Origin: Solirubrobacterales bacterium
Lineage (GTDB): Bacteria; Actinomycetota; Thermoleophilia; Solirubrobacterales; Solirubrobacteraceae
DNA length: 13,640 nucleotides
NCBI GenBank assembly: GCA_026392325.1
Contig: JAPLCH010000262.1
Coordinates: 1-13,640 of the forward strand
Direction of reading: 5' to 3'
Of the stretch, positions 1 to 7,023 are shown in pieces. The position numbers and the translations under genes are program-made. Position 1 is the first letter of the stretch, and the number at the start of each line of letters is the position of its first letter. Below the pieces are notes generated by a model. The model was not told where the DNA came from, did not search any database, and worked only from the letters and a program-made list of their open reading frames with translations.

Positions 1-2
1 GC

Positions 3-971
3 TATCCGCCTTTGCGCAAGTGGCTGGCTGACCGTTACGAGGTGGAGCCTGAGAACGTGCTTATCACCAACGGCTCAATGCAAGCGGGAGCTTTTCTGTT
101 TGACACGCTCGTTGGGGACGGAACCGCAGTTGTGGTTGAGCGCCCAACTTACGACCGGACTCTCCTTGGTCTCAAGGCACGCGGCGCGGAGATCCACACG
201 GTTGATCTTGACTCGGAGGGAATCATTGTCGAGTCACTTGAGGAGTTGCTGAAGTCTGGCGTACGACCAGCGCTCGTTCATGTCATTCCCAATTTCCACA
301 ATCCAGCCGGCTGCACGCTTCCCCTTGACAGGCGGACAAGGCTTGTCGAACTTGCGCGTGAGTATGGGTTTGTCCTGTTTGAGGATGACCCCTACCGTGA
401 TGTTCGATTTGAGGGCGAGCAGCTGCCAAGCATGCTGGAGATCGACCGTTCGATGGGCGGGGATGTCGGATCTGTCATTCATGCCTGTTCTTTCACCAAG
501 ACTGTGTGTCCTGGCGTCCGGGTGGGTTGGCTGGTCGGTGAGTCGAAGCTGATTGAGCCGATTCGCAACCTTGCGACGGGGACTTACATCGCCCCTGGCA
601 TGGTTGCCCAAGGCCTTGTCCACCAGTTTGTTCTCTCTGGTGCGTTCGACCGTTCGATCGCAAGTGTCAGCAAGGCTCTCGGTGAGCGTGCAGCTGCCCT
701 CGGCGCCGCCCTTGCTTCAGGGCTTCCAACTGCTGAGTTCACGCTTCCTCGTGGCGGCTACTTCCTCTGGTTGCGGATTCCGGGCGCAAACGGTGTCGAA
801 CTTGCTGCAGCGGCAGCCGAGCAAGGTGTCGCGATCGTTCCCGGCTCAGACTTCATGGCTGAAGGCGGCGAGGAGTTCGTGCGACTGGCCTATTCAGCCG
901 CCAGCGTCCCTGAGATCGAAGAGGGTGTGCGCCGACTTGCTGCCGCTGCTCGCGAACTCGGCATTGCCTGA
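3..971 (+). CDS. PLP-dependent aminotransferase, class I/II fold (5' end outside window)
   Basis: Fold-type I aminotransferase, probably of the 2-aminoadipate/aromatic (LysN, MocR-like) group, moving an amino group between an amino acid and a 2-oxo acid in the cytoplasm. The frame is open to the window edge and begins with Tyr-Pro-Pro-Leu-Arg, the usual segment before the cofactor domain, so the real start lies upstream. Counting from the Leu codon at 12, ITNGSMQAG (18-26) is the phosphate-binding turn, PNFHNPAG (93-100) carries the conserved Asn, EDDPY (124-128) supplies the Asp and Tyr that contact the pyridine ring, and SFTKT (160-164) holds the Schiff-base Lys163. The Arg in FVRLAYS near the C-terminus should bind the substrate carboxylate. 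About 320 of roughly 400-450 residues are visible. A MocR-type winged-helix N-terminus cannot be ruled out because that part is missing. Substrate unknown. Confidence 0.92.
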   Translation, partial: YPPLRKWLADRYEVEPENVLITNGSMQAGAFLFDTLVGDGTAVVVERPTYDRTLLGLKARGAEIHTVDLDSEGIIVESLEELLKSGVRPALVHVIPNFHNPAGCTLPLDRRTRLVELAREYGFVLFEDDPYRDVRFEGEQLPSMLEIDRSMGGDVGSVIHACSFTKTVCPGVRVGWLVGESKLIEPIRNLATGTYIAPGMVAQGLVHQFVLSGAFDRSIASVSKALGERAAALGAALASGLPTAEFTLPRGGYFLWLRIPGANGVELAAAAAEQGVAIVPGSDFMAEGGEEFVRLAYSAASVPEIEEGVRRLAAAARELGIA

Positions 972-1012
972 GCCGCAGGCTCTTGCGACCACGCGCTGAG
1001 GCTGCGTAGCGC
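966..1012 (+). terminator. Two small GC-rich hairpins after the aminotransferase (possible weak terminator)
   Basis: GCCTG (966-970) pairs with CAGGC (976-980), or GAGCC (970-974) with GGCTC (978-982), right on the stop codon. A second stem, GCGCT (993-997) with AGCGC (1008-1012), follows. The sequence after it is only mildly T-rich (CCTTGCTT), with no real U tract, so this may slow or partly stop transcription before the dehydrogenase gene rather than end it fully. Confidence 0.22.
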
Positions 1013-1037
1013 CCTTGCTTCGCGTAGGGTCACTCAG

Positions 1038-1832
1038 GTGAAGGTGGGAACCCAAACGCGCGCAATTGTCACTGGTGCCTCGCGCGGGATAGGCAGGGCG
1101 CTTGCTGTTGACCTTGCTGCCCGTGGAGCAACCGTTGGCCTGCTGGCCCGTGGCAAGGACGAGCTTGATGAGCTCGCAGCGAGTCTGCCCGGCAAACATG
1201 TCGTCTTGCCATGCGACATAGGCGACAACGCTTCCGTACGGGCTGCAGTGAAGTCTTTCATTGAGCAGACGGGTGGCCTCGACTTGGTGATCGCCAACGC
1301 CGGGATAGCTCATTACGGACCGTTCATGCAGGTCCCGATCGAGGACGCGGAAGCCATGGTCCGGATCAACGTGCTCGGCACTTTCTACACCGTACGGGCT
1401 GGCCTTGATCACATGCTGGACAGGGCAGAGGGTCATGTGGTTGTTGTTTCCTCCGGAGCCGGCCTGAGGTCCTTCCCATGGGCCGCTGTCTACGGGGCGA
1501 CTAAGGCAGCCGACCGAATGTTCGCTGAGGCACTGCGGCATGAACTGAGCGGAACCGGCGTCAACCTGACGACTGTCTACCCGGGTGAGATCAAGACCAA
1601 CCTTCACACGCATGAGCAGGATCGACTTCCAGACTGGTATCGGCCAAAGGATGCGATTCCTGCGGAGGAGATGAGCGCCGCAATCATCGCTGGGGTGGAA
1701 GCCAACAAGCGGTCCGTGTATTTGCCTCCGTTGGTGAAGCTCCTAGGGATTGTCCACGGTATTTCGCCACGGCTTGCCGATCGCATGCTTCGCATCCTGC
1801 GGGGCGGCACTGCAGCTCCTCGACAGGACTGA
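1038..1832 (+). CDS. Short-chain dehydrogenase/reductase (SDR), classical type
   Basis: NAD(P)-dependent oxidoreductase of 264 residues with a full classical SDR set. TGASRGIG (12-19) binds the cofactor, and LARGK (36-40) follows beta-2, where a basic residue often favours NADP. CD near 59-60 contacts the adenine, and NAG (87-89) plus Asn111 support the fold and proton relay. Ser139, Tyr152 and Lys156 (in YGATK) are catalytic, and YPGEIKT (181-187) is the PG segment closing the site. The last 35 residues, beyond the core fold, are basic and amphipathic (KLLGIVHGISPRLADRMLR), as in SDRs that sit on a membrane and act on lipid-like substrates; that is an inference. The start is GTG at 1038 with a weak ribosome site, and GTG at 1044 is possible. 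The glycerate kinase begins 7 bases after the stop. Substrate unknown. Confidence 0.9.
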   Translation: MKVGTQTRAIVTGASRGIGRALAVDLAARGATVGLLARGKDELDELAASLPGKHVVLPCDIGDNASVRAAVKSFIEQTGGLDLVIANAGIAHYGPFMQVPIEDAEAMVRINVLGTFYTVRAGLDHMLDRAEGHVVVVSSGAGLRSFPWAAVYGATKAADRMFAEALRHELSGTGVNLTTVYPGEIKTNLHTHEQDRLPDWYRPKDAIPAEEMSAAIIAGVEANKRSVYLPPLVKLLGIVHGISPRLADRMLRILRGGTAAPRQD

Positions 1833-1839
1833 AAGCCTG

Positions 1840-2865
1840 ATGGGTGAGCGCTCGGAGCTGGCACTGCCGCCCGTGCTGGTGGCCCCCGACTCTTTTAAGG
1901 GAACCTTGTCGGCAACTGATGTGACCGCTGCGCTGTGCGAAGGGTTCGAGGGGGGCGGAAGGGCCACCGACCCATGTCCTTTGGCTGACGGGGGTGAAGG
2001 TACCCTCGTGGCTCTCACCGCAGGAGATCCGACGAGTGAGCTGGTTGATGTTCAGGTGCATGATCCGTTAGGGCGCCCATTGACAGCCCAGTTCGCTCTG
2101 ACCCAGGGCGGAAGAACGGCAGTGGTGGAAACAGCCGCTGCAATCGGGCTTGGGCTGGTGGAGGAGGACCAGCGCGACCCCGAGGCTCTGAGCTCCGCCG
2201 GAGCCGGCGAGCTGATCCGTGCGGCGCTTGAGTCAGGCGTGGAGGAGGTCCTGATTGGCTTGGGAGGAAGCGCGACGGTGGATGGCGGGCGCGGGGTACT
2301 TGACGTCCTGTCTGCGTCGGGCCTCCTGCTTTCCGAGAGCGGTCGGCGCCAAGGGCCGAAGATCACCGTTCTCTGTGATGCCCGTTCTCCGTGGGAGGAG
2401 GCGGCGAAGGTATTCGGTCCTCAGAAGGGTGCGAGTCCTGAGGCCGTCGTGAGATTGACGGATGCGATGCTGGCGCAAGCGAAATCGTTCCGTCGCAACC
2501 CGGTTGATGTGAACTACACGGGAGCCGCAGGGGGGATTGGCGGCGCCCTGTGGAGTGAGTGCGGAGCTGACCTTGTGGCTGGCGCACAGTTTGTGATGGA
2601 GCGGGTGAACTTCGATGCGCGAATGAGAGCCAGCCGGGCCGTGATCGTCGGGGAGGGCCGGATGGACTCATCAACACTCCTTGGAAAGGCCCCAGGGGAG
2701 GCTGCGACGAGGGCGCGCCAGGCCGGCGTTCCGTGCGCTGCCGTGTGTGGGATCAACGCGCTTGACGCGGTTGAGGAGCGGATCATTGATCTTCAAGTGG
2801 TCGTGGAGGCAGGGGACCTGCCATCACTGGTTTTGGCCGGTCAGAGACTGGCCTCGCTGATCTAG
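1840..2865 (+). CDS. Glycerate kinase, type 1 (GarK/GlxK family)
   Basis: ATP-dependent kinase acting on D-glycerate. The family mostly makes 2-phosphoglycerate, feeding glyoxylate or serine breakdown products into glycolysis. Family signatures occur in order: APDSFKGTLSA near the N-terminus, ADGGEGT at about 48-54, GLGGSATVDGG at about 140-150, GAAGGIGGAL at about 229-238, and GEGRMDSSTLLGKAPGEAA at about 270-288. The product is 341 residues, slightly short of the usual 370-380. The reading frame is open upstream of 1840, but ATG 1840 puts the conserved PVLVAPDSFKG close to the N-terminus, avoids overlap with the dehydrogenase, and has AGGA (1825-1828) 11 bases ahead. The 7-base gap argues for co-transcription with the SDR gene. 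With the aminotransferase this could be a serine/glycerate-type route, but the aminotransferase substrate is not known. Confidence 0.93.
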   Translation: MGERSELALPPVLVAPDSFKGTLSATDVTAALCEGFEGGGRATDPCPLADGGEGTLVALTAGDPTSELVDVQVHDPLGRPLTAQFALTQGGRTAVVETAAAIGLGLVEEDQRDPEALSSAGAGELIRAALESGVEEVLIGLGGSATVDGGRGVLDVLSASGLLLSESGRRQGPKITVLCDARSPWEEAAKVFGPQKGASPEAVVRLTDAMLAQAKSFRRNPVDVNYTGAAGGIGGALWSECGADLVAGAQFVMERVNFDARMRASRAVIVGEGRMDSSTLLGKAPGEAATRARQAGVPCAAVCGINALDAVEERIIDLQVVVEAGDLPSLVLAGQRLASLI

Positions 2866-2961
2866 TAGTTCACTCGCACTTGGGGGTGGCAGATCACAGA
2901 AACCCTTGCGGGCTGACCACGCTCAGGTACTTTCTTTGGATGAAGTTGCTGCTCGAATTCC

Positions 2962-2993
2962 TTGACGGTCTGTCAGTAATTTCCAGCTAACCT
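2962..2993 (+). promoter_or_regulatory. Possible promoter for the response regulator
   Basis: TTGACG (2962-2967) is a good -35 match. The best -10-like hexamer is TAACCT (2988-2993), but the 20-base spacing is longer than the usual 16-18, so this is weak. The region lies in the 222-base spacer between glycerate kinase and the regulator, which is visibly more AT-rich than the coding DNA. I see no strong terminator for the kinase gene in this spacer. Confidence 0.25.
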
Positions 2994-3023
2994 GAGCAAA
3001 CTAGTTGTTAGCAATTAGCAAAC
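2986..3023. repeat. Cluster of short direct and inverted repeats upstream of the response regulator
   Basis: Within 38 bases there are several exact small repeats. TTAGCAA occurs twice in tandem (3008-3014, 3015-3021). GCTAAC (2986-2991) and GTTAGC (3007-3012) are an exact inverted pair. AACTAGTT (2999-3006) is a perfect palindrome. GCAAAC occurs at 2996-3001 and 3018-3023, 22 bases or about two helical turns apart. Such clustering between a possible -10 and the start codon would suit an operator, perhaps for the regulator itself. The repeats are seen directly; the role is inferred. Confidence 0.5.
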
Positions 3024-3071
3024 GAGGTCCATTAAGACAAAAAATAAATGAGAGTTTCGCGGCTACGGAAC

Positions 3072-3077
3072 GGAAAG
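3072..3077 (+). promoter_or_regulatory. Ribosome binding site deciding the regulator start
   Basis: GGAAAG lies 10 bases before ATG 3088 but only 1 base before the alternative in-frame TTG 3079, so ATG 3088 is the better start. Confidence 0.5.
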
Positions 3078-3087
3078 TTTGGCGCAA

Positions 3088-3768
3088 ATGCTCCAAGACG
3101 ACACCGACAACCAGTCGCACAATCCTGAGACTGAATCCCCTGCCCCAGTGCGGATCGTCCTCTCCGGCGCTGAGATCACAGCCGAGGGCCTCAGGCATCT
3201 CCTTGAGAAAGAAGCAGATATGGAGGTGGTCGCTATCGCTAGCAACACAGATGACGCCGTGCGTTATGTGACCGGACACAAGCCTGATGTCTTGTTGATT
3301 GATGCCCTTGAGCGTGGCTCGGGCAAAGCAGCCAAGGAGCTAACCGACCTGATCGCCGAGCGCTCACCCGGGACCGAGGTGGTCTTCCTGACTCACATGG
3401 CCGACCCGTTGAATGCGCGTGACGCGCTCCGCAATGGTGTGAACGGTTATGTCCTCAAGGAGGACGATCCCAGCCAGCTCTTTGCGGCCCTGCGCCATGC
3501 GGCTGGTGGAAAGCCCTATCTCTCTCCCAAGATCGCAGTCGCCCTCGCCAAGCTGAGCCCCGAGTCAGGTGTCCGGGAGCTGACGGACCGGGAAGTTGAA
3601 GTGTTACGTCTGGTCGGGCTTGGGCACACAAACGCTGAGATAAGCGAAAAGCTGCATCTCTCAGTCAGGACAATTGAATCCCATCGGGCTCACCTTCAGG
3701 AGAAGTTGGATGTGCACACGAGGGCAGAGCTGGTCCGGGTCGCAATTGACCGCGGGCTCGTCGGCTGA
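3088..3768 (+). CDS. NarL/FixJ-type response regulator with an atypical receiver domain
   Basis: A 226-residue DNA-binding regulator: an acidic N-terminal tail, a receiver domain (about 21-140), a short linker, and a LuxR-type helix-turn-helix (about 162-222). The HTH is canonical, with LTDREVEVLRLV followed by NAEISEKLHLSVRTIESHRAHLQ (the long DNA-contacting helix) and EKLDV. In the receiver, the phosphoacceptor Asp72 (DVLLID), Thr102 (FLTHM) and Lys124 (YVLKE) are present. The Asp-Asp pair expected after the first strand, as in IADDH of NarL-type proteins, is replaced by LSGAE (25-29), leaving at most one acidic residue. Metal-dependent phosphorylation is therefore probably weakened or lost. 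No histidine kinase lies nearby, so it is an orphan in this window. Its upstream repeats suggest possible autoregulation. Target genes unknown. Confidence 0.9.
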   Translation: MLQDDTDNQSHNPETESPAPVRIVLSGAEITAEGLRHLLEKEADMEVVAIASNTDDAVRYVTGHKPDVLLIDALERGSGKAAKELTDLIAERSPGTEVVFLTHMADPLNARDALRNGVNGYVLKEDDPSQLFAALRHAAGGKPYLSPKIAVALAKLSPESGVRELTDREVEVLRLVGLGHTNAEISEKLHLSVRTIESHRAHLQEKLDVHTRAELVRVAIDRGLVG

Positions 3769-3776
3769 GAAGCGTT

Positions 3777-3801
3777 TGTCAATGCTCAGCGAGCATTGAC
3801 A
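3777..3801. terminator. Perfect hairpin at the convergent junction (possible bidirectional terminator)
   Basis: TGTCAATGCTC (3777-3787) pairs without mismatch with GAGCATTGACA (3791-3801) around a 3-base loop, AGC. It lies between two convergent genes whose stops are 10 bases apart, and it contains the stop and last codons of the reverse-strand HAD gene. No long T tract follows on either strand, so it is not a textbook intrinsic terminator. It could still separate the two transcripts or protect their 3' ends. Confidence 0.45.
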
Positions 3802-4588
3802 CAACTGCCTCGTAGACGCCAGCTCCGTGGGAAGCCTCGGCGATCCGCACGTTCGGGTGTGCCAAGGCCAATGCTTCCATCTCTGAGTCGGCTTCAAGCG
3901 CGTTAGCAACGATCCAGGTAGACCCCACGACCGTCGCTATATCCAAGTCTTCCCGGCCGTCGCCGACTGAGAGGCAGTCGGACGGTGAGAGGCCGCGGAT
4001 CTGCATGTGACGGGACACCGCCCGCGCCTTGCTCGCTCCCTTTGGGACCAGGTGATAGGCCCGAAGGTGGTCAACCCCTGAGAGATCGTCCGTTCGATGG
4101 TGCACCGAGCCGTTGTCACACAGTCTCAATGAGTCATGACCCTGGGATGAGAGCAGCTCGTTGGCTTCGGCAGCGTCAACGCGACCCCGGTACAGGTGTG
4201 AGACCTCACGCCCAGTGTGCCAAGGCTCGTGGTGCTCAAGGCGGCCCGCGTAGTGGTCAAGCAGCAGATTCCCTGCCCCTGACTCCTCAATCTGCTCGTG
4301 GATCGTCAGGTCACCTGGCATCCAATCGTCTGTAAGCCAATCGCGCTCCTCATCCGTGACCATGCAGGCCCCTGACTCAAATGCGTAGGCCGTTGCTCCA
4401 AGCAACCGGGCGTCCTCTCTGACTTGAGCCTCGCGGCGGCCGGAAATGATGACAATCTCCAGCTCTGCTCGGTGGCAGGCCTCGATCGCCTTGACTCCCA
4501 TGGTGCTCAGCTTGCCCTCCCCATCATGGAAGAGCGATGCTCCCTGCCCGAGCAGGGTGCCATCAAGGTCTAAATAAACGCAACGCAT
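3779..4588 (-). CDS. HAD superfamily hydrolase, subclass IIB (Cof-like phosphatase)
   Basis: A 269-residue phosphatase-type protein. Motif I is YLDLDGTLL, with nucleophile Asp7 and acid/base Asp9. Motif II is IISGR (47-51, Ser49). Lys183 (VPKGASK) serves as motif III, and motif IV is GDGREDLD (209-216) with Asp210 and Asp214. About 100 residues between motifs II and III, beginning near YAFESGA, form a C2-type cap, which places it with Cof-like, sucrose-phosphatase-like and mannosyl-3-phosphoglycerate-phosphatase-like enzymes. These remove phosphate from small sugar or polyol phosphates using Mg; which substrate applies cannot be read here. ATG 4588 puts the nucleophile at residue 7, as usual. 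A GTG lies one codon upstream, and AAAGG sits unusually close to the start. The gene diverges from the helicase gene and converges on the regulator. Confidence 0.88.
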   Translation of the reverse strand: MRCVYLDLDGTLLGQGASLFHDGEGKLSTMGVKAIEACHRAELEIVIISGRREAQVREDARLLGATAYAFESGACMVTDEERDWLTDDWMPGDLTIHEQIEESGAGNLLLDHYAGRLEHHEPWHTGREVSHLYRGRVDAAEANELLSSQGHDSLRLCDNGSVHHRTDDLSGVDHLRAYHLVPKGASKARAVSRHMQIRGLSPSDCLSVGDGREDLDIATVVGSTWIVANALEADSEMEALALAHPNVRIAEASHGAGVYEAVVSMLAEH

Positions 4589-4637
4589 CACCTTTGGGAG
4601 TCTGGCGGTTTCGTCGACGGAATGTGATCGGAGTCCG
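4589..4637. promoter_or_regulatory. Short divergent intergenic region between the HAD and helicase genes
   Basis: Both genes are transcribed outward from these 49 bases, so at least one promoter should lie here or just inside a gene start. I cannot pick out a convincing -35/-10 pair. The one notable element is the perfect palindrome CGTCGACG (4612-4619). GGAG (4630-4633) is the likely ribosome site for the helicase ATG at 4638. Confidence 0.3.
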
Positions 4638-6941
4638 ATGCCCGCGCCACCTACGATGGCCCTCATGGCAAAGGCGGCTACACAAGGCTGGGACAAGGTG
4701 ATCGCCCGCGCCGTGAAAGACGACGTGGTGGTCAGTCGCACGAGCGTGCTCCCGCAGAAGGCGTATAAGGGTGATCTCCCACATGACATGGATCCTCGCC
4801 TTCGTGAACGGCTTGTAGACCTTGGCCTTGAGGAGCTTTACGTTCACCAGCTTGAAGCGTGGGATGCCTCGGCCCACGGACCGGTCATCTTGAGCACTGG
4901 GACGGCCTCCGGCAAATCTCTCGGCTTCAATCTGCCCGTCCTCGACACGCTGTTGAGGGATCCGAAAGCCCGCGCGCTTTACATCTACCCCACAAAAGCC
5001 CTGGCTCAGGATCAAGCTCGCGCACTGCAGGCGATGGGATTTGGCAAGGCATTGCGTCCGGCCATCTATGACGGTGACACCCCGCAGTCAGAGCGAGCGG
5101 CGATCCGACGAAACTCCAACCTGATCCTCACCAACCCGGACATGCTGCATGTTGGGATCCTGCCCCGCAACGAACAGTGGGCGAATTTCTTAGGAAATCT
5201 TGCGGCTGTCGTGATTGACGAGGCCCATGTTTATCGCGGCGTATTCGGCTCACATGTTGGAAATGTCATTCGCAGGCTGCGGCGAGTTGCGGGCGCACGA
5301 GGAACCAGTCCAAGGTTTCTCCTCGCGAGCGCGACCATCGCAAACCCTGGTGACTTGGCTGAGACCCTGACTGGAATAGCTGATTTTCAAGTTGTTGACT
5401 CTGATGGAGCCCCGTCGGCTGGCCGTGATGTCGTGCTCTGGAATCCGCCCATCCTTGACGAGGATCTGGGTACCAGGGCGAGTGCTCTCGGTGAGGCAGC
5501 AGACCTCTTTTGTGACTTGATCCGAGCCGGAACCAGAACCATCTGTTTCATCCGGTCGCGTCGTGCAGTTGAGCTGATCCAACGCATGGCAAACGACCGG
5601 CTGGTGGCATCCGGTGATGGAGCTCTCGCCAAGGCGATTGCTCCCTACCGGGCCGGCTATACCCCGCAGCAGCGACGTGAACTTGAGCGGCAACTGCAGG
5701 AAGGCGAACTCGTTGGTGTCGTCTCCACCAATGCTCTGGAGCTCGGGATTGACATTGGGCACCTTGACGCGGCCATCTGCGTTGGCTATCCGGGGACGGT
5801 GGCGTCGCTCAAGCAGATGTGGGGCCGTGCAGGGCGCCGGGACAAGGGCCTTGCCGTCTACATCGCAGGTGACGATGCCTTGGACCAGTTCTTCTGCAGG
5901 CACCCCGAAGCATTGCTTGAGAGGGCTGTTGAGTCAGCAGTGCTGGACCCGATGAGTGATGAGATTCTCGGCGCCCACCTCCTCTGCGCGGCCTTTGAGC
6001 ATTCGATTGGACCCGAGGATGGGGAGTTCTTTGGCGATGACCTTCAAGCCCGCTGTGAAGCCCTGGTGAGTGCGGGAATGCTTCGTGAGCGCGCTGGCCG
6101 CTACAGCCTTGCCCGTCCGGAGACCTATCCAGCGAGCGATGTGTCGCTCCGTTCAGCCTCAGCGAAGACCATTGCTCTTGCCGATGCGGGGAGCGGGGAA
6201 GTGTTCGGGACGCTTGAGGCGTCACGGGCAGCGTCAACAATCCACCCGGGGGCGATTTACCTGCACTTAGGCAAGTCATATGAGGTTGACATGCTCGACA
6301 TGGAAGGAGGCACTGCTGTGATGCGTGCGTTCCAAGGCGACTGGTACACCCAGGCGAAGCGTGAGACGGACACTTGGATAGAAGCGCAGCTTGAGGTCCG
6401 AACGGTGAACGGGGTGGAGCTCAAGTACGGAGATGTTGTTGTTACTGAGCGTGTCACAGGGTTCCAGCGCAAGCGACTCAAGGATCACGAGATGATCGAC
6501 TGGACCCCGCTCGACATGCCACCAGTCGAGTTCGCAACAAGGTCAATCTGGTTTGAGGTCCCCGAGGAGTTCCTTGAAGGGCTCGACGAGGAGGGATTGC
6601 TTGGGGCGTTGCACGCTGCCGAACATGCCCAGATAGCCGTCTTGCCACTGATTGCGATGTGTGACCGTTGGGATCTTGGCGGTCTGTCAACCAACATTCA
6701 CCCGCAGACAGGGAAGCCCACGATCTTTGTTCACGAGGCGCATCCGGGTGGGGTCGGCCTTACTCGGCAGGGCTTTAAGCAGTTCACCGACCTTGTGCAG
6801 GACGCGCATGACCTGATTGACGGCTGTCCATGTCGGGCTGGTTGTCCTTCTTGCGTGCAGTCGCCCAAGTGCGGCAACTTGAATGAGCCGCTCCACAAGC
6901 AGGGGGCCAAGGACCTGCTTGCCCGCATGCTTGCTGCCTGA
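4638..6941 (+). CDS. DEAD/DEAH-box DNA helicase with C-terminal MZB/DUF1998 zinc domain (MrfA/SftH/Hrq1-like)
   Basis: A 767-residue superfamily 2 helicase, close in length to Bacillus MrfA (YprA) and mycobacterial Rv3649/SftH. Members unwind DNA 3'-5', and MrfA acts in excision of mitomycin-type lesions. Seen in order: the Q-motif region YVHQLEAW (68-75), Walker A STGTASGKS (86-94), PTKALAQDQ (118-126), the DEAH box (194-197), motif III SAT (231-233), motif V STNALELGIDI (363-373) and motif VI QMWGRAGRRDKG (393-404). A winged-helix-like middle part follows, then a C-terminal cysteine cluster (C730, C732, C736, C739, C745; pattern CPCRAGCPSC) that should bind zinc. EAHPGGVGL (700-708) is typical of the DUF1998 region. 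GGAG 4 bases before ATG 4638 supports this start; ATG 4656 and 4665 are alternatives. No MrfB-like exonuclease is adjacent. It is not a restriction or defence helicase by its neighbours. Confidence 0.94.
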   Translation: MPAPPTMALMAKAATQGWDKVIARAVKDDVVVSRTSVLPQKAYKGDLPHDMDPRLRERLVDLGLEELYVHQLEAWDASAHGPVILSTGTASGKSLGFNLPVLDTLLRDPKARALYIYPTKALAQDQARALQAMGFGKALRPAIYDGDTPQSERAAIRRNSNLILTNPDMLHVGILPRNEQWANFLGNLAAVVIDEAHVYRGVFGSHVGNVIRRLRRVAGARGTSPRFLLASATIANPGDLAETLTGIADFQVVDSDGAPSAGRDVVLWNPPILDEDLGTRASALGEAADLFCDLIRAGTRTICFIRSRRAVELIQRMANDRLVASGDGALAKAIAPYRAGYTPQQRRELERQLQEGELVGVVSTNALELGIDIGHLDAAICVGYPGTVASLKQMWGRAGRRDKGLAVYIAGDDALDQFFCRHPEALLERAVESAVLDPMSDEILGAHLLCAAFEHSIGPEDGEFFGDDLQARCEALVSAGMLRERAGRYSLARPETYPASDVSLRSASAKTIALADAGSGEVFGTLEASRAASTIHPGAIYLHLGKSYEVDMLDMEGGTAVMRAFQGDWYTQAKRETDTWIEAQLEVRTVNGVELKYGDVVVTERVTGFQRKRLKDHEMIDWTPLDMPPVEFATRSIWFEVPEEFLEGLDEEGLLGALHAAEHAQIAVLPLIAMCDRWDLGGLSTNIHPQTGKPTIFVHEAHPGGVGLTRQGFKQFTDLVQDAHDLIDGCPCRAGCPSCVQSPKCGNLNEPLHKQGAKDLLARMLAA

Positions 6942-7023
6942 ACCCGGACTCCGCAGCCGCACATCATCTTGCAGTTTTTGTTTCTTGTTGAGGAATTGGC
7001 AGGAAAGGGCGAAAGTCATAGGG
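6942..7023 (+). other. Spacer between helicase and M23 genes: T-rich tract and ribosome site
   Basis: GCTGC (6933-6937) and GCAGC (6953-6957) can pair loosely around the helicase stop, and a T-rich run lies at 6974-6988, too far away for a standard terminator. AGGAAAGGG (7001-7009) is a strong purine run 14 bases before ATG 7024. GAAAG (7011-7015), 8 bases ahead, may be the functional ribosome site. No clear promoter is visible, so read-through from the helicase is possible. Confidence 0.3.

Noticed and set aside
894..1613. A 239-codon open frame on the reverse strand across the aminotransferase/dehydrogenase junction
   Set aside because: It lies antisense to strong SDR motifs, has no recognisable domain, and its composition (many Ser, Gly, Arg, Cys, His) is typical of the complement of a GC-rich gene.
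3779..4588. Specific assignment as mannosyl-3-phosphoglycerate phosphatase linked to the glycerate kinase
   Set aside because: The motifs support only HAD-IIB level. No mannosyl-3-phosphoglycerate synthase is present, and the two genes are on opposite strands and separated by the regulator.
4589..4789. N-terminal extension of the HAD phosphatase up to 4789
   Set aside because: It would overlap the start of the divergent helicase gene and place the DLDGT nucleophile motif over 70 residues in, whereas HAD-IIB proteins carry it at the very N-terminus.
5250..5903. A 217-codon reverse open frame inside the helicase gene
   Set aside because: It is fully antisense to conserved helicase motifs III-VI and has no coding-like features.
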